From JADFGZ01 sp965222345 (GTDB lineage Bacteria; Acidobacteriota; Terriglobia; 2-12-FULL-54-10), in the NCBI GenBank assembly GCA_965222345.1, contig CBDCTS010000006.1, positions 1-64,000 on the forward strand: a stretch of 64,000 nt of DNA. Direction: 5' to 3'. Position numbers and translations under genes: made by a program. The notes beneath the pieces are model-generated. The model saw only the letters and a list, made by a program, of their open reading frames with translations. It searched no databases and was not told the origin of the DNA. Of this stretch, positions 54,035 through 61,449 are shown piece by piece (position 1 is the stretch's first letter; the number at the start of each line of letters is the position of its first letter).

Positions 54035-54997
54035 CTATGCGCACAGCTCCTTGCGCGAGATCGGTGGGGGCGACTGCCTCAGGTGCAGCCCCTTGGAATT
54101 GGGGCGGAGCTGAGCCTGCGGATATTGCGTGAGAACATCTCTGAGGGTATTCAGAAAGACTTGCCGGAACTTACGGATCGAACGGTAGTTGGTGCCGAAC
54201 TGCCCCTGTAGCGAAACCCATGGGACAAAGGCCTCGGTTTGGGGGTGGATGCGGCACAGACGCTGCGACAGCCACGCGTAGATGTCGAGCCCCATAGCAC
54301 TGTGCGAAAGCGCAGCAACGGCGCGTGGATCAAGCGGTACGGCATGGTTGACGAGGCTCTGGTAGTAGTCGAGTGAAAGCGTCACCGTAGAGGGCCAGAG
54401 AATGCGCTGATTGGAGGCCTTGGGAAACCACAGGTCAAATTCGGAGATGACGGCCGCCCTACCCTGCTTTTGAACTCTCCCTCCTGCGGCAAAGCGCATT
54501 TCGGCGGCGGCCAGAGCGGAAACCTGCTCTTTCATCGCGCGGATTTCGCGGCCGTTGAGCTCGCGGCTCTCACCGCGCCTGGGCGAGAGAACCTGACTGA
54601 AATAGGCCGACATGCTGTCGCCGACATCGATGACATTGGACTGGGTGACGATCGCTGCCGTATTCAGGTGAATGAGCACAAGCCGAGCTTTTGGGCCGAA
54701 GGGTAGGGGCAACTCGACCCAGGCGTCCTCACGTTCGCTGTAAGCGGTCCCGGCTTCCACGCGGAGCATGGTGTACCCGTTGCGGCGCTCAAGAACGCGC
54801 TCGGCCGTGCGGCGGTACGGCAATGAGGTTTGACAAAGAACCGTGTGCTGATAAGTGGGTAGGCCTTCTTCGCCCATCCCGATCTCGGCGGCGGCCTCGA
54901 TCAAACGCCACTGGGTTTTCGTGGGCGGCTTGAACCTGAGGTCAGCTTTCATAAGATCGCCGATCGGCGTCAGGCCGCCTGTGTGTTCCTTTTTCAT
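54035..54997 (-). CDS. repA: Plasmid replication initiator RepA, second type (complete)
   Basis: A 320-residue protein of the plasmid-encoded RepA family: RTAERVLERRNGYTMLRVEA, VELPLPFGPKARLVLIHLNT, then ISEFDLWFPKASNQRILWPS and HSAMGLDIYAWLSQRLCRIH, and a C-terminal winged helix. It is only distantly related to the Rep at 27.9 kb. Downstream iterons and upstream parB and parA genes in the same direction make a compact replicon. It starts MKKEHTGGLTPIGD at 54997. Confidence 0.85.
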   Translation of the reverse strand: MKKEHTGGLTPIGDLMKADLRFKPPTKTQWRLIEAAAEIGMGEEGLPTYQHTVLCQTSLPYRRTAERVLERRNGYTMLRVEAGTAYSEREDAWVELPLPFGPKARLVLIHLNTAAIVTQSNVIDVGDSMSAYFSQVLSPRRGESRELNGREIRAMKEQVSALAAAEMRFAAGGRVQKQGRAAVISEFDLWFPKASNQRILWPSTVTLSLDYYQSLVNHAVPLDPRAVAALSHSAMGLDIYAWLSQRLCRIHPQTEAFVPWVSLQGQFGTNYRSIRKFRQVFLNTLRDVLTQYPQAQLRPNSKGLHLRQSPPPISRKELCA

Positions 54998-55031
54998 GAT
55001 CCAACTACAATGATTTGTACGGTTAATACGA

Positions 55032-55403
55032 TTATGACGAACCCCTGCTCCGCCCCGGTTTGAGCTTTTCGACGGCTTTTGCCGTCTTGATCAACTGGGC
55101 AGGCCTCATCTGTGCAAGAGTCTTAAGCCCGGCGCGCACAAGCTCGCTCTTAGAGACGTTATGGCCGTTCTTCAGTAGTGCGGCCTGCAGCTCGGACAGC
55201 AAGGCGTAGTCAAACTCAGGAAAAGAGAAGGTGTCCCGGATGACCGGGATCTTTTTCGGAGGCTTAGGCTTGGCGTGGCGGGCCGAGCCGGGGCCGCCAC
55301 GCGCTCCTAGGACGCTGTCCGCTCGTTCGAAGCGCTTGTCTACAGCGGCGCTCTCATCTTGTAGCGACTTGGCGAGCGCGCCGCTCAGCGGGTCTTTGTT
55401 CAT
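55032..55403 (-). CDS. Small partition partner (ParB-like DNA-binding protein)
   Basis: A 123-residue basic protein starting MNKDPLSGALAKSLQDESAA, with AGGAGA eight bases ahead of its ATG, which lies inside the end of parA (50-bp overlap). The C-terminal half (FDYALLSELQAALLKNGHNV and SKSELVRAGLKTLAQM) has ribbon-helix-helix-like features. The position after parA suggests that it is the centromere-binding partner. Confidence 0.65.
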   Translation of the reverse strand: MNKDPLSGALAKSLQDESAAVDKRFERADSVLGARGGPGSARHAKPKPPKKIPVIRDTFSFPEFDYALLSELQAALLKNGHNVSKSELVRAGLKTLAQMRPAQLIKTAKAVEKLKPGRSRGSS

Positions 55404-56073
55404 TTGCGAATTCTCCTTGGATGACTGATAAAACCTCGTCCGTGAGCGCCTCAACTTCGCTAATAGCGGCTGCGGCACCAGCTCCCAGATGGTGGACAGT
55501 CTGACCGTAGGCCGCTGCATGGCGGTAAGCCTCGCGATCACCAATCTGCGTGCGGCAGAGCGAGATGCGGTATTTCGGCAAAATCTCAAGCGTCTTGGCG
55601 ACCAGCCGTGTATTGGGCTTACGCTGATTGATGAGAAGGCGGGCCTGCAGATGCTCGTTTATGACCTCGGCCGCTTCGATCACTGTGCGGATAGCAACGC
55701 CGGCCCAAAGATCGGGCGGCGATGGGATCACCGGTACAAGCCCGAGATCAGCAATCAGCAGTGCGCTTAGGGATACGGGCGAGAAGGCCGAGGGTGGACA
55801 GTCAACGACGATGAAGTCGTAATCGCCAACGAACTTCTTTACCTCGCGGTGTAGCTTAGCGTCGGCATTGGCCAGACCGGCGATGCTGGCAGGGAAGGGA
55901 GCTTCATCGGCCGCTGAAGCCGCCCAACGTGTGGCGGTGCCTTGTGGATCCGCATCAACAACCAAAACCTTGGAGCCACGCCTAGCCAGCGTTCCAGCAA
56001 GGTTCATGACCGTTGTAGTCTTACCGGGGCCGCCTTTCTGGTTGACGACAGCGATGATCTTAGCTTGGCTCAT
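55354..56073 (-). CDS. parA: ParA partition ATPase (replicon 2)
   Basis: A 239-residue ATPase with the deviant Walker A KGGPGKTTTVMNLA, the ParA strand VLVVDADPQGTATRWA and DFIVVDCPPSAFSPVS. No N-terminal helix-turn-helix, so it is a small type Ib-like ParA. It drives plasmid segregation with the overlapping small partner. The rep gene follows in the same direction. Confidence 0.9.
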   Translation of the reverse strand: MSQAKIIAVVNQKGGPGKTTTVMNLAGTLARRGSKVLVVDADPQGTATRWAASAADEAPFPASIAGLANADAKLHREVKKFVGDYDFIVVDCPPSAFSPVSLSALLIADLGLVPVIPSPPDLWAGVAIRTVIEAAEVINEHLQARLLINQRKPNTRLVAKTLEILPKYRISLCRTQIGDREAYRHAAAYGQTVHHLGAGAAAAISEVEALTDEVLSVIQGEFANEQRPAERRARQVATR

Positions 56074-56128
56074 ATAGTATCAACGATTGGTATGAATTGT
56101 ATCGTATGCAGGGTTGGTACGGTATGCC
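56074..56128. promoter_or_regulatory. Possible par operator/centromere
   Basis: Upstream of parA, short words related to GGTATG (TTGGTATGAATT, CGTATGCAGGG, TTGGTACGGTATGCC) recur at roughly helical spacing. Similar words (TTTGTACGGTTAATACGA) occur between rep and the small partner gene near 55015. The repeats are imperfect, so this is a weak call. Confidence 0.35.
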
Positions 56129-56268
56129 TAAAAAAAGAATACCTGAGTCGGACTGCTAAAACAATAGGGCAGGGAAATGTTTTCCTCAGTAGTCCCGCCG
56201 GCTGCAGGTCACGAGCGCCGTGGTCCGATTCCTCCTCCGCCTGAGCCTGGAGAAGACCGCTATCTGGT

Positions 56269-56451
56269 CTACGCCACAAACTGAAGCTTCACCCCGCAGG
56301 CAGCGGCGATCTTGGTAACCGTGCCGAGCCGAGGATCTCTGCTTCCCGACAAGCCGCGAGAGAGGCCCACACGGTCGACGGCGGCTCGCCGTGCGATTTC
56401 AGATACGCCGCCCTGTGCCGCCACCACGTTACGAAAAGCTTTCATCAACAA
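56269..56451 (-). pseudogene. Antitoxin-like helix-turn-helix fragment
   Basis: FRNVVAAQGGVSEIARRAAV and GLSRGLSGSRDPRLGTVTKI resemble the C-terminal half of addiction-module antidote proteins whose domain acts after a HigB-like toxin. The N-terminal half and toxin are absent. It could be a short orphan repressor. Confidence 0.5.
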
Positions 56452-56487
56452 TCGAGGGTCGCCGTCGAACTCCTCTGTTGCGTTTGA

Positions 56488-56960
56488 TCAAGGAAAGTGC
56501 ACCCGAAGTGGATCCCGCTTCGCCTTCATGCGCGCGGCGGGGATGGTCCAGACGCCCGCGTCCAGATCCATTTCGTCCCACGTCGCCAGGCGCACTTCGC
56601 CGGATCGCGCCGCCGTCAGCACCAGGAACTCGAACGCCCGCTTGGTGGTGACCGCGGCCTGGGAGGCTCGCACCGTCGCGAGGGCGTCCGCCACCGCGCC
56701 GTGGGGTAGCGCCCGCATGTGCTGGACGACGGCCTGCTGCCGTCCGAGGGCCTGCCCGAGGGCGTCGCCCGCCGGGTTGTCCGGCCGGTAGCCCATCGCG
56801 ACCGCCCACTTCATCACGGCACCGATCCGCTGCCGCACCCGCCGTGCGGTCTCGGGCTTGTCGTGCCAGATCGGGGTGAGGATTGCCAAGACCTCGGCCG
56901 TCGTCACCTCGGACACGGGCAGCACCACGGCGGCGGCCTCCTCGACCGTGGGCGATCACG
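56488..56960 (-). pseudogene. Tyrosine integrase fragment (P4-like)
   Basis: The frame covers AAAVVLPVSEVTTAEVLAIL, TARRVRQRIGAVMKWAVAMG, and LTAARSGEVRLATWDEMDLD, where the arginine of the first catalytic box is seen. It ends soon after AARMKAKR, before the histidine, second arginine and tyrosine. Both ends of the integrase are lost. Confidence 0.7.
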
Positions 56961-57003
56961 GTCTGATGTAGGTAGCGGTCCTCGGCGGAAGCCTCAGATT
57001 CGC

Positions 57004-57351
57004 GTTCTCGCCGCGCGCCCTCTTCGGGTCCGAGAGAGCGGCTGGGGTACTGAACTGTTTGGTGACTACGATCCGGAAAAGGTTTTGGTCCGCATCTGGA
57101 TGCGCACGGCTGTACGAAAGAAGGTCACTTGCTTTGGAACCTTCCTAAGCACCCTGTGCCATGAATTCTGTCATCACCTGGACTACGGGCGGTTCGGTTT
57201 CCAGGACTCGCCTCACACCAGAGGGTTCTATGAGCGCGCTGCTGACCTCTACCATCATGCGCGCGGCACGCCACGGAAGCCGCTCTTTTGGGTGCCGCTG
57301 CCGGGTGACCGCTGGCGCATCGACTGGCCGCAGACAAAACGCCGTGGATGA
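57004..57351 (+). pseudogene. Zinc metallopeptidase-like fragment
   Basis: LFGDYDPEKVLVRIWMRTAV and LSTLCHEFCHHLDYGRFGFQ contain HEFCH, an HExxH metal site, followed by DSPHTRGFYERAADLYHHAR. The C-terminus looks natural but the N-terminus is replaced at about 57000. Similar proteins are uncharacterised putative metallohydrolases; its product would be inactive without the missing part or might be an alternative start. Confidence 0.5.
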
Positions 57352-57355
57352 GTCG

Positions 57356-57877
57356 CTACCTTTCGGAGTTGGGCGGGTGGTTTTTCTCTACGGTTCGGCG
57401 GAAGGCCGGCCAGTCGTTGGCCATCGCCTGCGAGAGTTCAAGCAGCTTGGCAGCCAGGTCCTTGGCGCCGCTAAATGTAATCCGCAGTTCCCCGGGCCGC
57501 AACGCAATGCCGGCGGAAAGATCCTCGAGGAGGCGCTCACGTACATCCACCGCAGCCGGAATGCGCACATGTTGCGCTGCCAGCTGTCGACGCGCGAGGT
57601 CGAGGGCCTCCACCATGCGGGCGCGGCGGTTCCCTTCCCACTGGAAAACCCCGGCGGCGGCCGTCCGCTCCAGGCGCGCGATGAGAGCCTCCCGCGACAC
57701 CGCCGCGGCGTTACCGACCCGCAGTCCCTCGAGGCCCGCCATGATCTGTCGTGCGCGGCGCTGGCGCACACGGAAGAGTTTTTCTACCGCCGCGCGGTCG
57801 AGGTGAGTGGATGTCATGGAACGCAGGTCTGAGAGGATTTCGTCAAGTTGATGAAACCAGGCGGGTTGGGCGGGCAT
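57356..57877 (-). CDS. Hypothetical helical protein, convergent to the peptidase fragment
   Basis: A 173-residue protein starting MPAQPAWFHQLDEILSDLRS, nine bases after AGGAG. It is helical, rich in arginine and leucine, with a possible DNA-binding segment RVRQRRARQIMAGLEGLRVG, then ERLLEDLSAGIALRPGELRI. It ends four bases from the peptidase-like fragment on the other strand. I do not recognise a function. Confidence 0.55.
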   Translation of the reverse strand: MPAQPAWFHQLDEILSDLRSMTSTHLDRAAVEKLFRVRQRRARQIMAGLEGLRVGNAAAVSREALIARLERTAAAGVFQWEGNRRARMVEALDLARRQLAAQHVRIPAAVDVRERLLEDLSAGIALRPGELRITFSGAKDLAAKLLELSQAMANDWPAFRRTVEKNHPPNSER

Positions 57878-58006
57878 GGGGGGGAGCTCCTGCTCTACTA
57901 TACGTTAGGGAGCGATCCGGCATTATGGCCTGCCGGGGAGCGGTTTTAGCGGGAGTTAATCACGCATGATAAAGGATATTATCATTCATATATTGAGCAG
58001 GTCCTC

Positions 58007-58778
58007 ATGCCCGACTACCCGACACTGATTCCCAAGACCACAACCCCAACACCGGAAACTCTCCCGGGCGGCGGTATCCAGCTCCCCGCCCTCTTCTCTC
58101 CCGACTCGGCCACCGCCCAGCGCGTCCTCGAGTTCTTCACCGCCAACATCAGGAACCCTCACACCCGCAAGGCCTACGCCACCGCCGTCCGCGGCTTCGC
58201 CGCTTGGACGGACACCGTCGGCATCGCCCATCTCCGCTACGTCAAGCCACTCCATGTCGCCGCCTATATCGAGCAGTTGCAGAGCCGATACCTTCGCACG
58301 CGTGGGCGCGGTGCTCAAGATGCGCCTCGAGGACGTATTCACGCAAGGCCGCCACACCTGGGTGCGGCTCCACGAGAAAGGCGGCAAGCATCACCAGATG
58401 CCCTGTCACCACAAACTCGAGTCCTACCTGCAGCAGTACATCGATACTCTCGATGTAACAGCGCTCGAGGACGGCTCGACGCTCGACCCCAAGGCCTGGA
58501 CCTTCCCTACGGCCGCAGGACGCTCCGGCCGTCTCAGCAACCGCCCGATGGGCCAGGCCGACGTGTACCGCATGATCCGCCGCCGCGCCCTCGACGCGGG
58601 CATCGAGACGAAAATAGGCTGCCACCGCGCCACCGGCATCACGGAGTATTTGCGGAACGGGGGCAAACTCGAAGTGGCGCAGCAGATGGCCAACCACGAA
58701 TCCGCCCGCACCACCGGGCTCTACGACAGACGCAACGACCAGGTCTCGCTCGACGAGGTCGAGAGGATTCTGATTTAA
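58007..58778 (+). pseudogene. Tyrosine recombinase with internal deletion and damaged active site
   Basis: The N-terminal SAM-like domain (RVLEFFTANIRNPHTRKAYA, VGIAHLRYVKPLHVAAYIEQ) is joined out of frame near 58285 to FARVGAVLKMRLEDVF and LHEKGGKHHQMPCHH; about 80 core residues are missing. The C-terminal box reads GCHRATGITEYL, whereas this family normally has two residues between the histidine and the arginine (HxxR); a six-base deletion removed them. NHESARTTGLYDRRND keeps the nucleophilic tyrosine. It is inactive. Confidence 0.82.
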
Positions 58779-58849
58779 AGAGCAACCACTGGTGGCGCTA
58801 GGCTGGAACTGACAACGCGAACTCTTGCAGGTGTTCACGCGTTCTTGAC

Positions 58850-58902
58850 TGCACACATGCACTCATCTACACTTGAAGGAATGCACGAGTGCACACATGC
58901 AC
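58850..58902. promoter_or_regulatory. Repeated motif in front of the second par operon
   Basis: TGCACACATGCAC occurs at 58850-58862 and 58890-58902, and a variant TGCACACGTGCAT at 59529-59541 near the parA stop. Position and spacing (40 bp) suggest partition-protein binding sites or an operator. Confidence 0.5.
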
Positions 58903-58918
58903 ACCAAGAGGCGGTTTC

Positions 58919-59575
58919 GTGAAAACCATTGCCATTGTCAGCCAGAAAGGAGGATCGGGAAAAACGACGCTTGCTTTGCACTTGGCCGTGGCTTCCGCTC
59001 AAGCCGACCGTAACGTTGCCATAATCGACCTCGATCCCCAAGCCTCTACGGCCAATTGGTCTGACCGACGCAAGGCGGAGCTACCTGTTGTTCTTTCGGC
59101 CCATGCCAGCCGCTTGCGCCACGAAGCGACGCGGCTCAAGCAGACAGGAGGCGATACCCTCTATTTGGACACTGCGCCTCATTCCGACAGCGCGGCTCTG
59201 GAGGCAGCCCTGGCCGCCGATCTTGTGCTCATCCCGTGTCGGCCTGCAATCTTGGACCTGGAGGCTATCACCAATACGCTTGCCTTTATTCGCACCACAA
59301 CAACGCCGGTAACGATCGTTCTTAATGCCGTTGCGCCGGTGGGGCAGGATGCCGCGCAAGCTGCCGAGGCGCTGACGGCCCTTGGAGTCGAAGTCTGTCC
59401 CGCGGCGCTGGGGAACCGGGTGGCATTTGCTCGAGCGCTAATCACCGGCCAGGCCGCCCAGGAGTTCGAGCCGCATGGGAAAGCCGCCGCCGAAGTAGAA
59501 CGGTTGCACGAGTTCGTAATCAATCGTGTGCACACGTGCATACCTTCAAACAACGGAGGTTCAGCCAATGGCTAA
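58919..59575 (+). CDS. parA: ParA-family ATPase (second par operon)
   Basis: A 218-residue protein. The GTG at 58919 is used because AAGAGG precedes it by 7 bases and the next residues KTIAIVSQKGGSGKTTLALH are the natural ParA start; the open frame begins 30 bases upstream. VAIIDLDPQASTANWSDRRK and TLYLDTAPHSDSAAL complete the ATPase. It overlaps the small downstream gene by 8 bp. Confidence 0.9.
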   Translation: MKTIAIVSQKGGSGKTTLALHLAVASAQADRNVAIIDLDPQASTANWSDRRKAELPVVLSAHASRLRHEATRLKQTGGDTLYLDTAPHSDSAALEAALAADLVLIPCRPAILDLEAITNTLAFIRTTTTPVTIVLNAVAPVGQDAAQAAEALTALGVEVCPAALGNRVAFARALITGQAAQEFEPHGKAAAEVERLHEFVINRVHTCIPSNNGGSANG

Positions 59576-59816
59576 CAAATTTGCTAGTGCCCTTCGCAAC
59601 ACCCGCCAGACCGCCGTGCCCACCGTCCGTTCGAGCAATGAGCGTAGTATGCGCAAGCACATCGGCGGCTATTTCTATCCCGACGTCTCCACGCAACTGC
59701 GACACTTGGCGGTGGAAGAAAACAGCACCGTTCAGCAGCTTCTCGCAGAAGCGCTCGACTTGCTCTTTCAGGCGCGTGGCAAGCCCGTGATCGCACGGGA
59801 AAGGCGTCCCCGCTGA
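59568..59816 (+). CDS. Ribbon-helix-helix partner of ParA
   Basis: An 82-residue protein with GGAGG upstream of its ATG. KHIGGYFYPDVSTQLRHLAV and EENSTVQQLLAEALDLLFQA is the ribbon-helix-helix domain seen in small ParB-like or antitoxin proteins next to ParA. It overlaps parA by 8 bp. It should bind the repeats upstream and link the plasmid to ParA. Confidence 0.82.
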   Translation: MANKFASALRNTRQTAVPTVRSSNERSMRKHIGGYFYPDVSTQLRHLAVEENSTVQQLLAEALDLLFQARGKPVIARERRPR

Positions 59817-59996
59817 TGCCTGACCCGTCCGCCGGACGGCGCGAAAGCGATTTGGCGCAACACCGGAAGGCATGTCACCATTGAGCCTCGCCCGGCAATG
59901 CTCGATCAATGGAGCAAGGGGTAACGGGTGGGAAAGTGGACCGCCCGAATCGCGGCGCTTGCAGCGCGTCGGGGATGATCCAGGGAAACCGCGATT

Positions 59997-60524
59997 TCAG
60001 CGGCGGTTCCATAAGCCGATTCCTCGCCGCCTCGCTTGTTCTTCCAGTTGAATAAACTCCGTACGCTTGGAGAAGGGAAAGCGCCGGTAAGCATGAGCGT
60101 AGCCGTCGCGGATCAGCCGCGCGTTGAAGTTGTCTCCGTCCAGCAGGACGTAGCGAAGCCAGCGCCCGTAGCGGTCTACGGTATCTCCGGTGCGGTCCTT
60201 TTGGAGCAGCACCGTCTTACCTTCGAGCGCCGCCTTGGTGAAGGCGCTTGCCTCCCGTCCGAAATACTGCACCGCTTTGGTGGGGTGTTTCGTTTCCGGG
60301 GTGTCCACGCCGATGAGCCGGACGGTGTAGCTCTTCCCCTCAACCCGAACGTGAATCGTATCCCCGTCAATCACCCGCTCGACGTGGGCGGAAATCGGAT
60401 CAAGCTGGGCGCTGGTAATCAGGCCCATGAATCCGCCGATAAACATGGCGAGGCCGATCATCTTGGCCCTGAGTGGCAGGGGCAGGGTCAAGCGCCTTCG
60501 ACCGTGATTCTTTGAATGTCCCAT
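59997..60524 (-). CDS. Staphylococcal-nuclease-like (thermonuclease) protein
   Basis: A 175-residue protein with an N-terminal hydrophobic segment (MIGLAMFIGGFMGLITSA) for export or anchoring and an SNase fold: RVIDGDTIHVRVEG, VRLIGVDTPETKHP and DRYGRWLRYVLLDGDNFNAR provide the calcium-site acids and the two arginines. Such nucleases are common cargo of conjugation clusters. It starts 36 bp inside the end of trbB, so it is co-transcribed with it. Confidence 0.88.
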   Translation of the reverse strand: MGHSKNHGRRRLTLPLPLRAKMIGLAMFIGGFMGLITSAQLDPISAHVERVIDGDTIHVRVEGKSYTVRLIGVDTPETKHPTKAVQYFGREASAFTKAALEGKTVLLQKDRTGDTVDRYGRWLRYVLLDGDNFNARLIRDGYAHAYRRFPFSKRTEFIQLEEQARRRGIGLWNRR

Positions 60525-61449
60525 TGGTTGTTCCTCGCTTCGTAGCCTTTGACGAAAACCGCTTCTTCCGCGAATCGCCGCCCCTCGTGGCGCGTCATGT
60601 GAATCACCATGGCGATCCCGTCCACTACGCCTCTACAGGTGACTTCCCAGGGAAGCTCACCGCCGCCTTGCATGGCGCAACTGGCGATCCGGGATAAGGC
60701 GCTTTCGGCGTTGTTGGCGTGTACGGTCGTCAGCGATCCGCCGTGGCCGGTGTTCAAGGCTCTTGCAGCAGGTCCGCCGCCTCTCCGCCGCGTACCTCGC
60801 CCACGACGATGTGATCCGGGCGATGACGCAAGGCATGGCGTACCAGGTCCCGGATTGTGACCGCTCCTTCCTGCAAACCGCGAGCCTCGAAGCGGACGCA
60901 ATTCGAGCGCTCGATGCGAAGCTCTAGCGTGTCCTCGATGGCAACTATTCGCTCGTCGTCGGGCAACAGTTCAATGAGGGCATTAAGCAACGTGGTCTTG
61001 CCTGATCCGGTGCCTCCTGATACCAGGATGTTGCGCCGGGACCGCAACACCCGCTCTGCTTCCGCCCGCACGTTTTCAGGGAGTGCGCCTTGCTTCACGA
61101 GGTCATCCGCCGAAAACGACCGCTTTCCGAAACGGCGAACGGTGATAGCGACTTGAGGACTGGCGGGCGGAACGCAGATAGCAACCCGCGATCCGTCATC
61201 GAGCCGAGCATCGACAATAGGCGAACTTGCCGGGTCCAGGCCCAAAGGACGGGCGATGTGGATCGCGGCCCTCAACAGCGCCGCGTCGTCCAGGTCCGGC
61301 GCGGCGTGTACGGCCAGCCGTCCGGCCCGCTCAACCCATACATTACCGGGGCCGTTAATCATGATCTCGCTCACTTCGGAATCTTCCAGGACGCTTTCCA
61401 AGCCCGGTAGAAACGGTTTGAGATGTTCCAGTCCGCTCGCGGCGCTCAT
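60488..61449 (-). pseudogene. trbB: TrbB/VirB11-type secretion ATPase with a frameshift
   Basis: The start at 61449 overlaps the traG stop (ATGA). EVSEIMINGPGNVWVERAGR, NILVSGGTGSGKTTLLNALI (Walker A), RIVAIEDTLELRI (Walker B/Asp box) and VGEVRGGEAADLLQ give the TrbB signature. At about 60755 two extra bases (AG) shift the frame; the native text resumes as ALNTGHGGSLTTVHANNAES (His box) and VVDGIAMVIHMTRHEGRRF to 60488. It would energise conjugal pilus assembly. The two-base insertion makes this copy non-functional unless it is a sequencing error. Confidence 0.85.
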
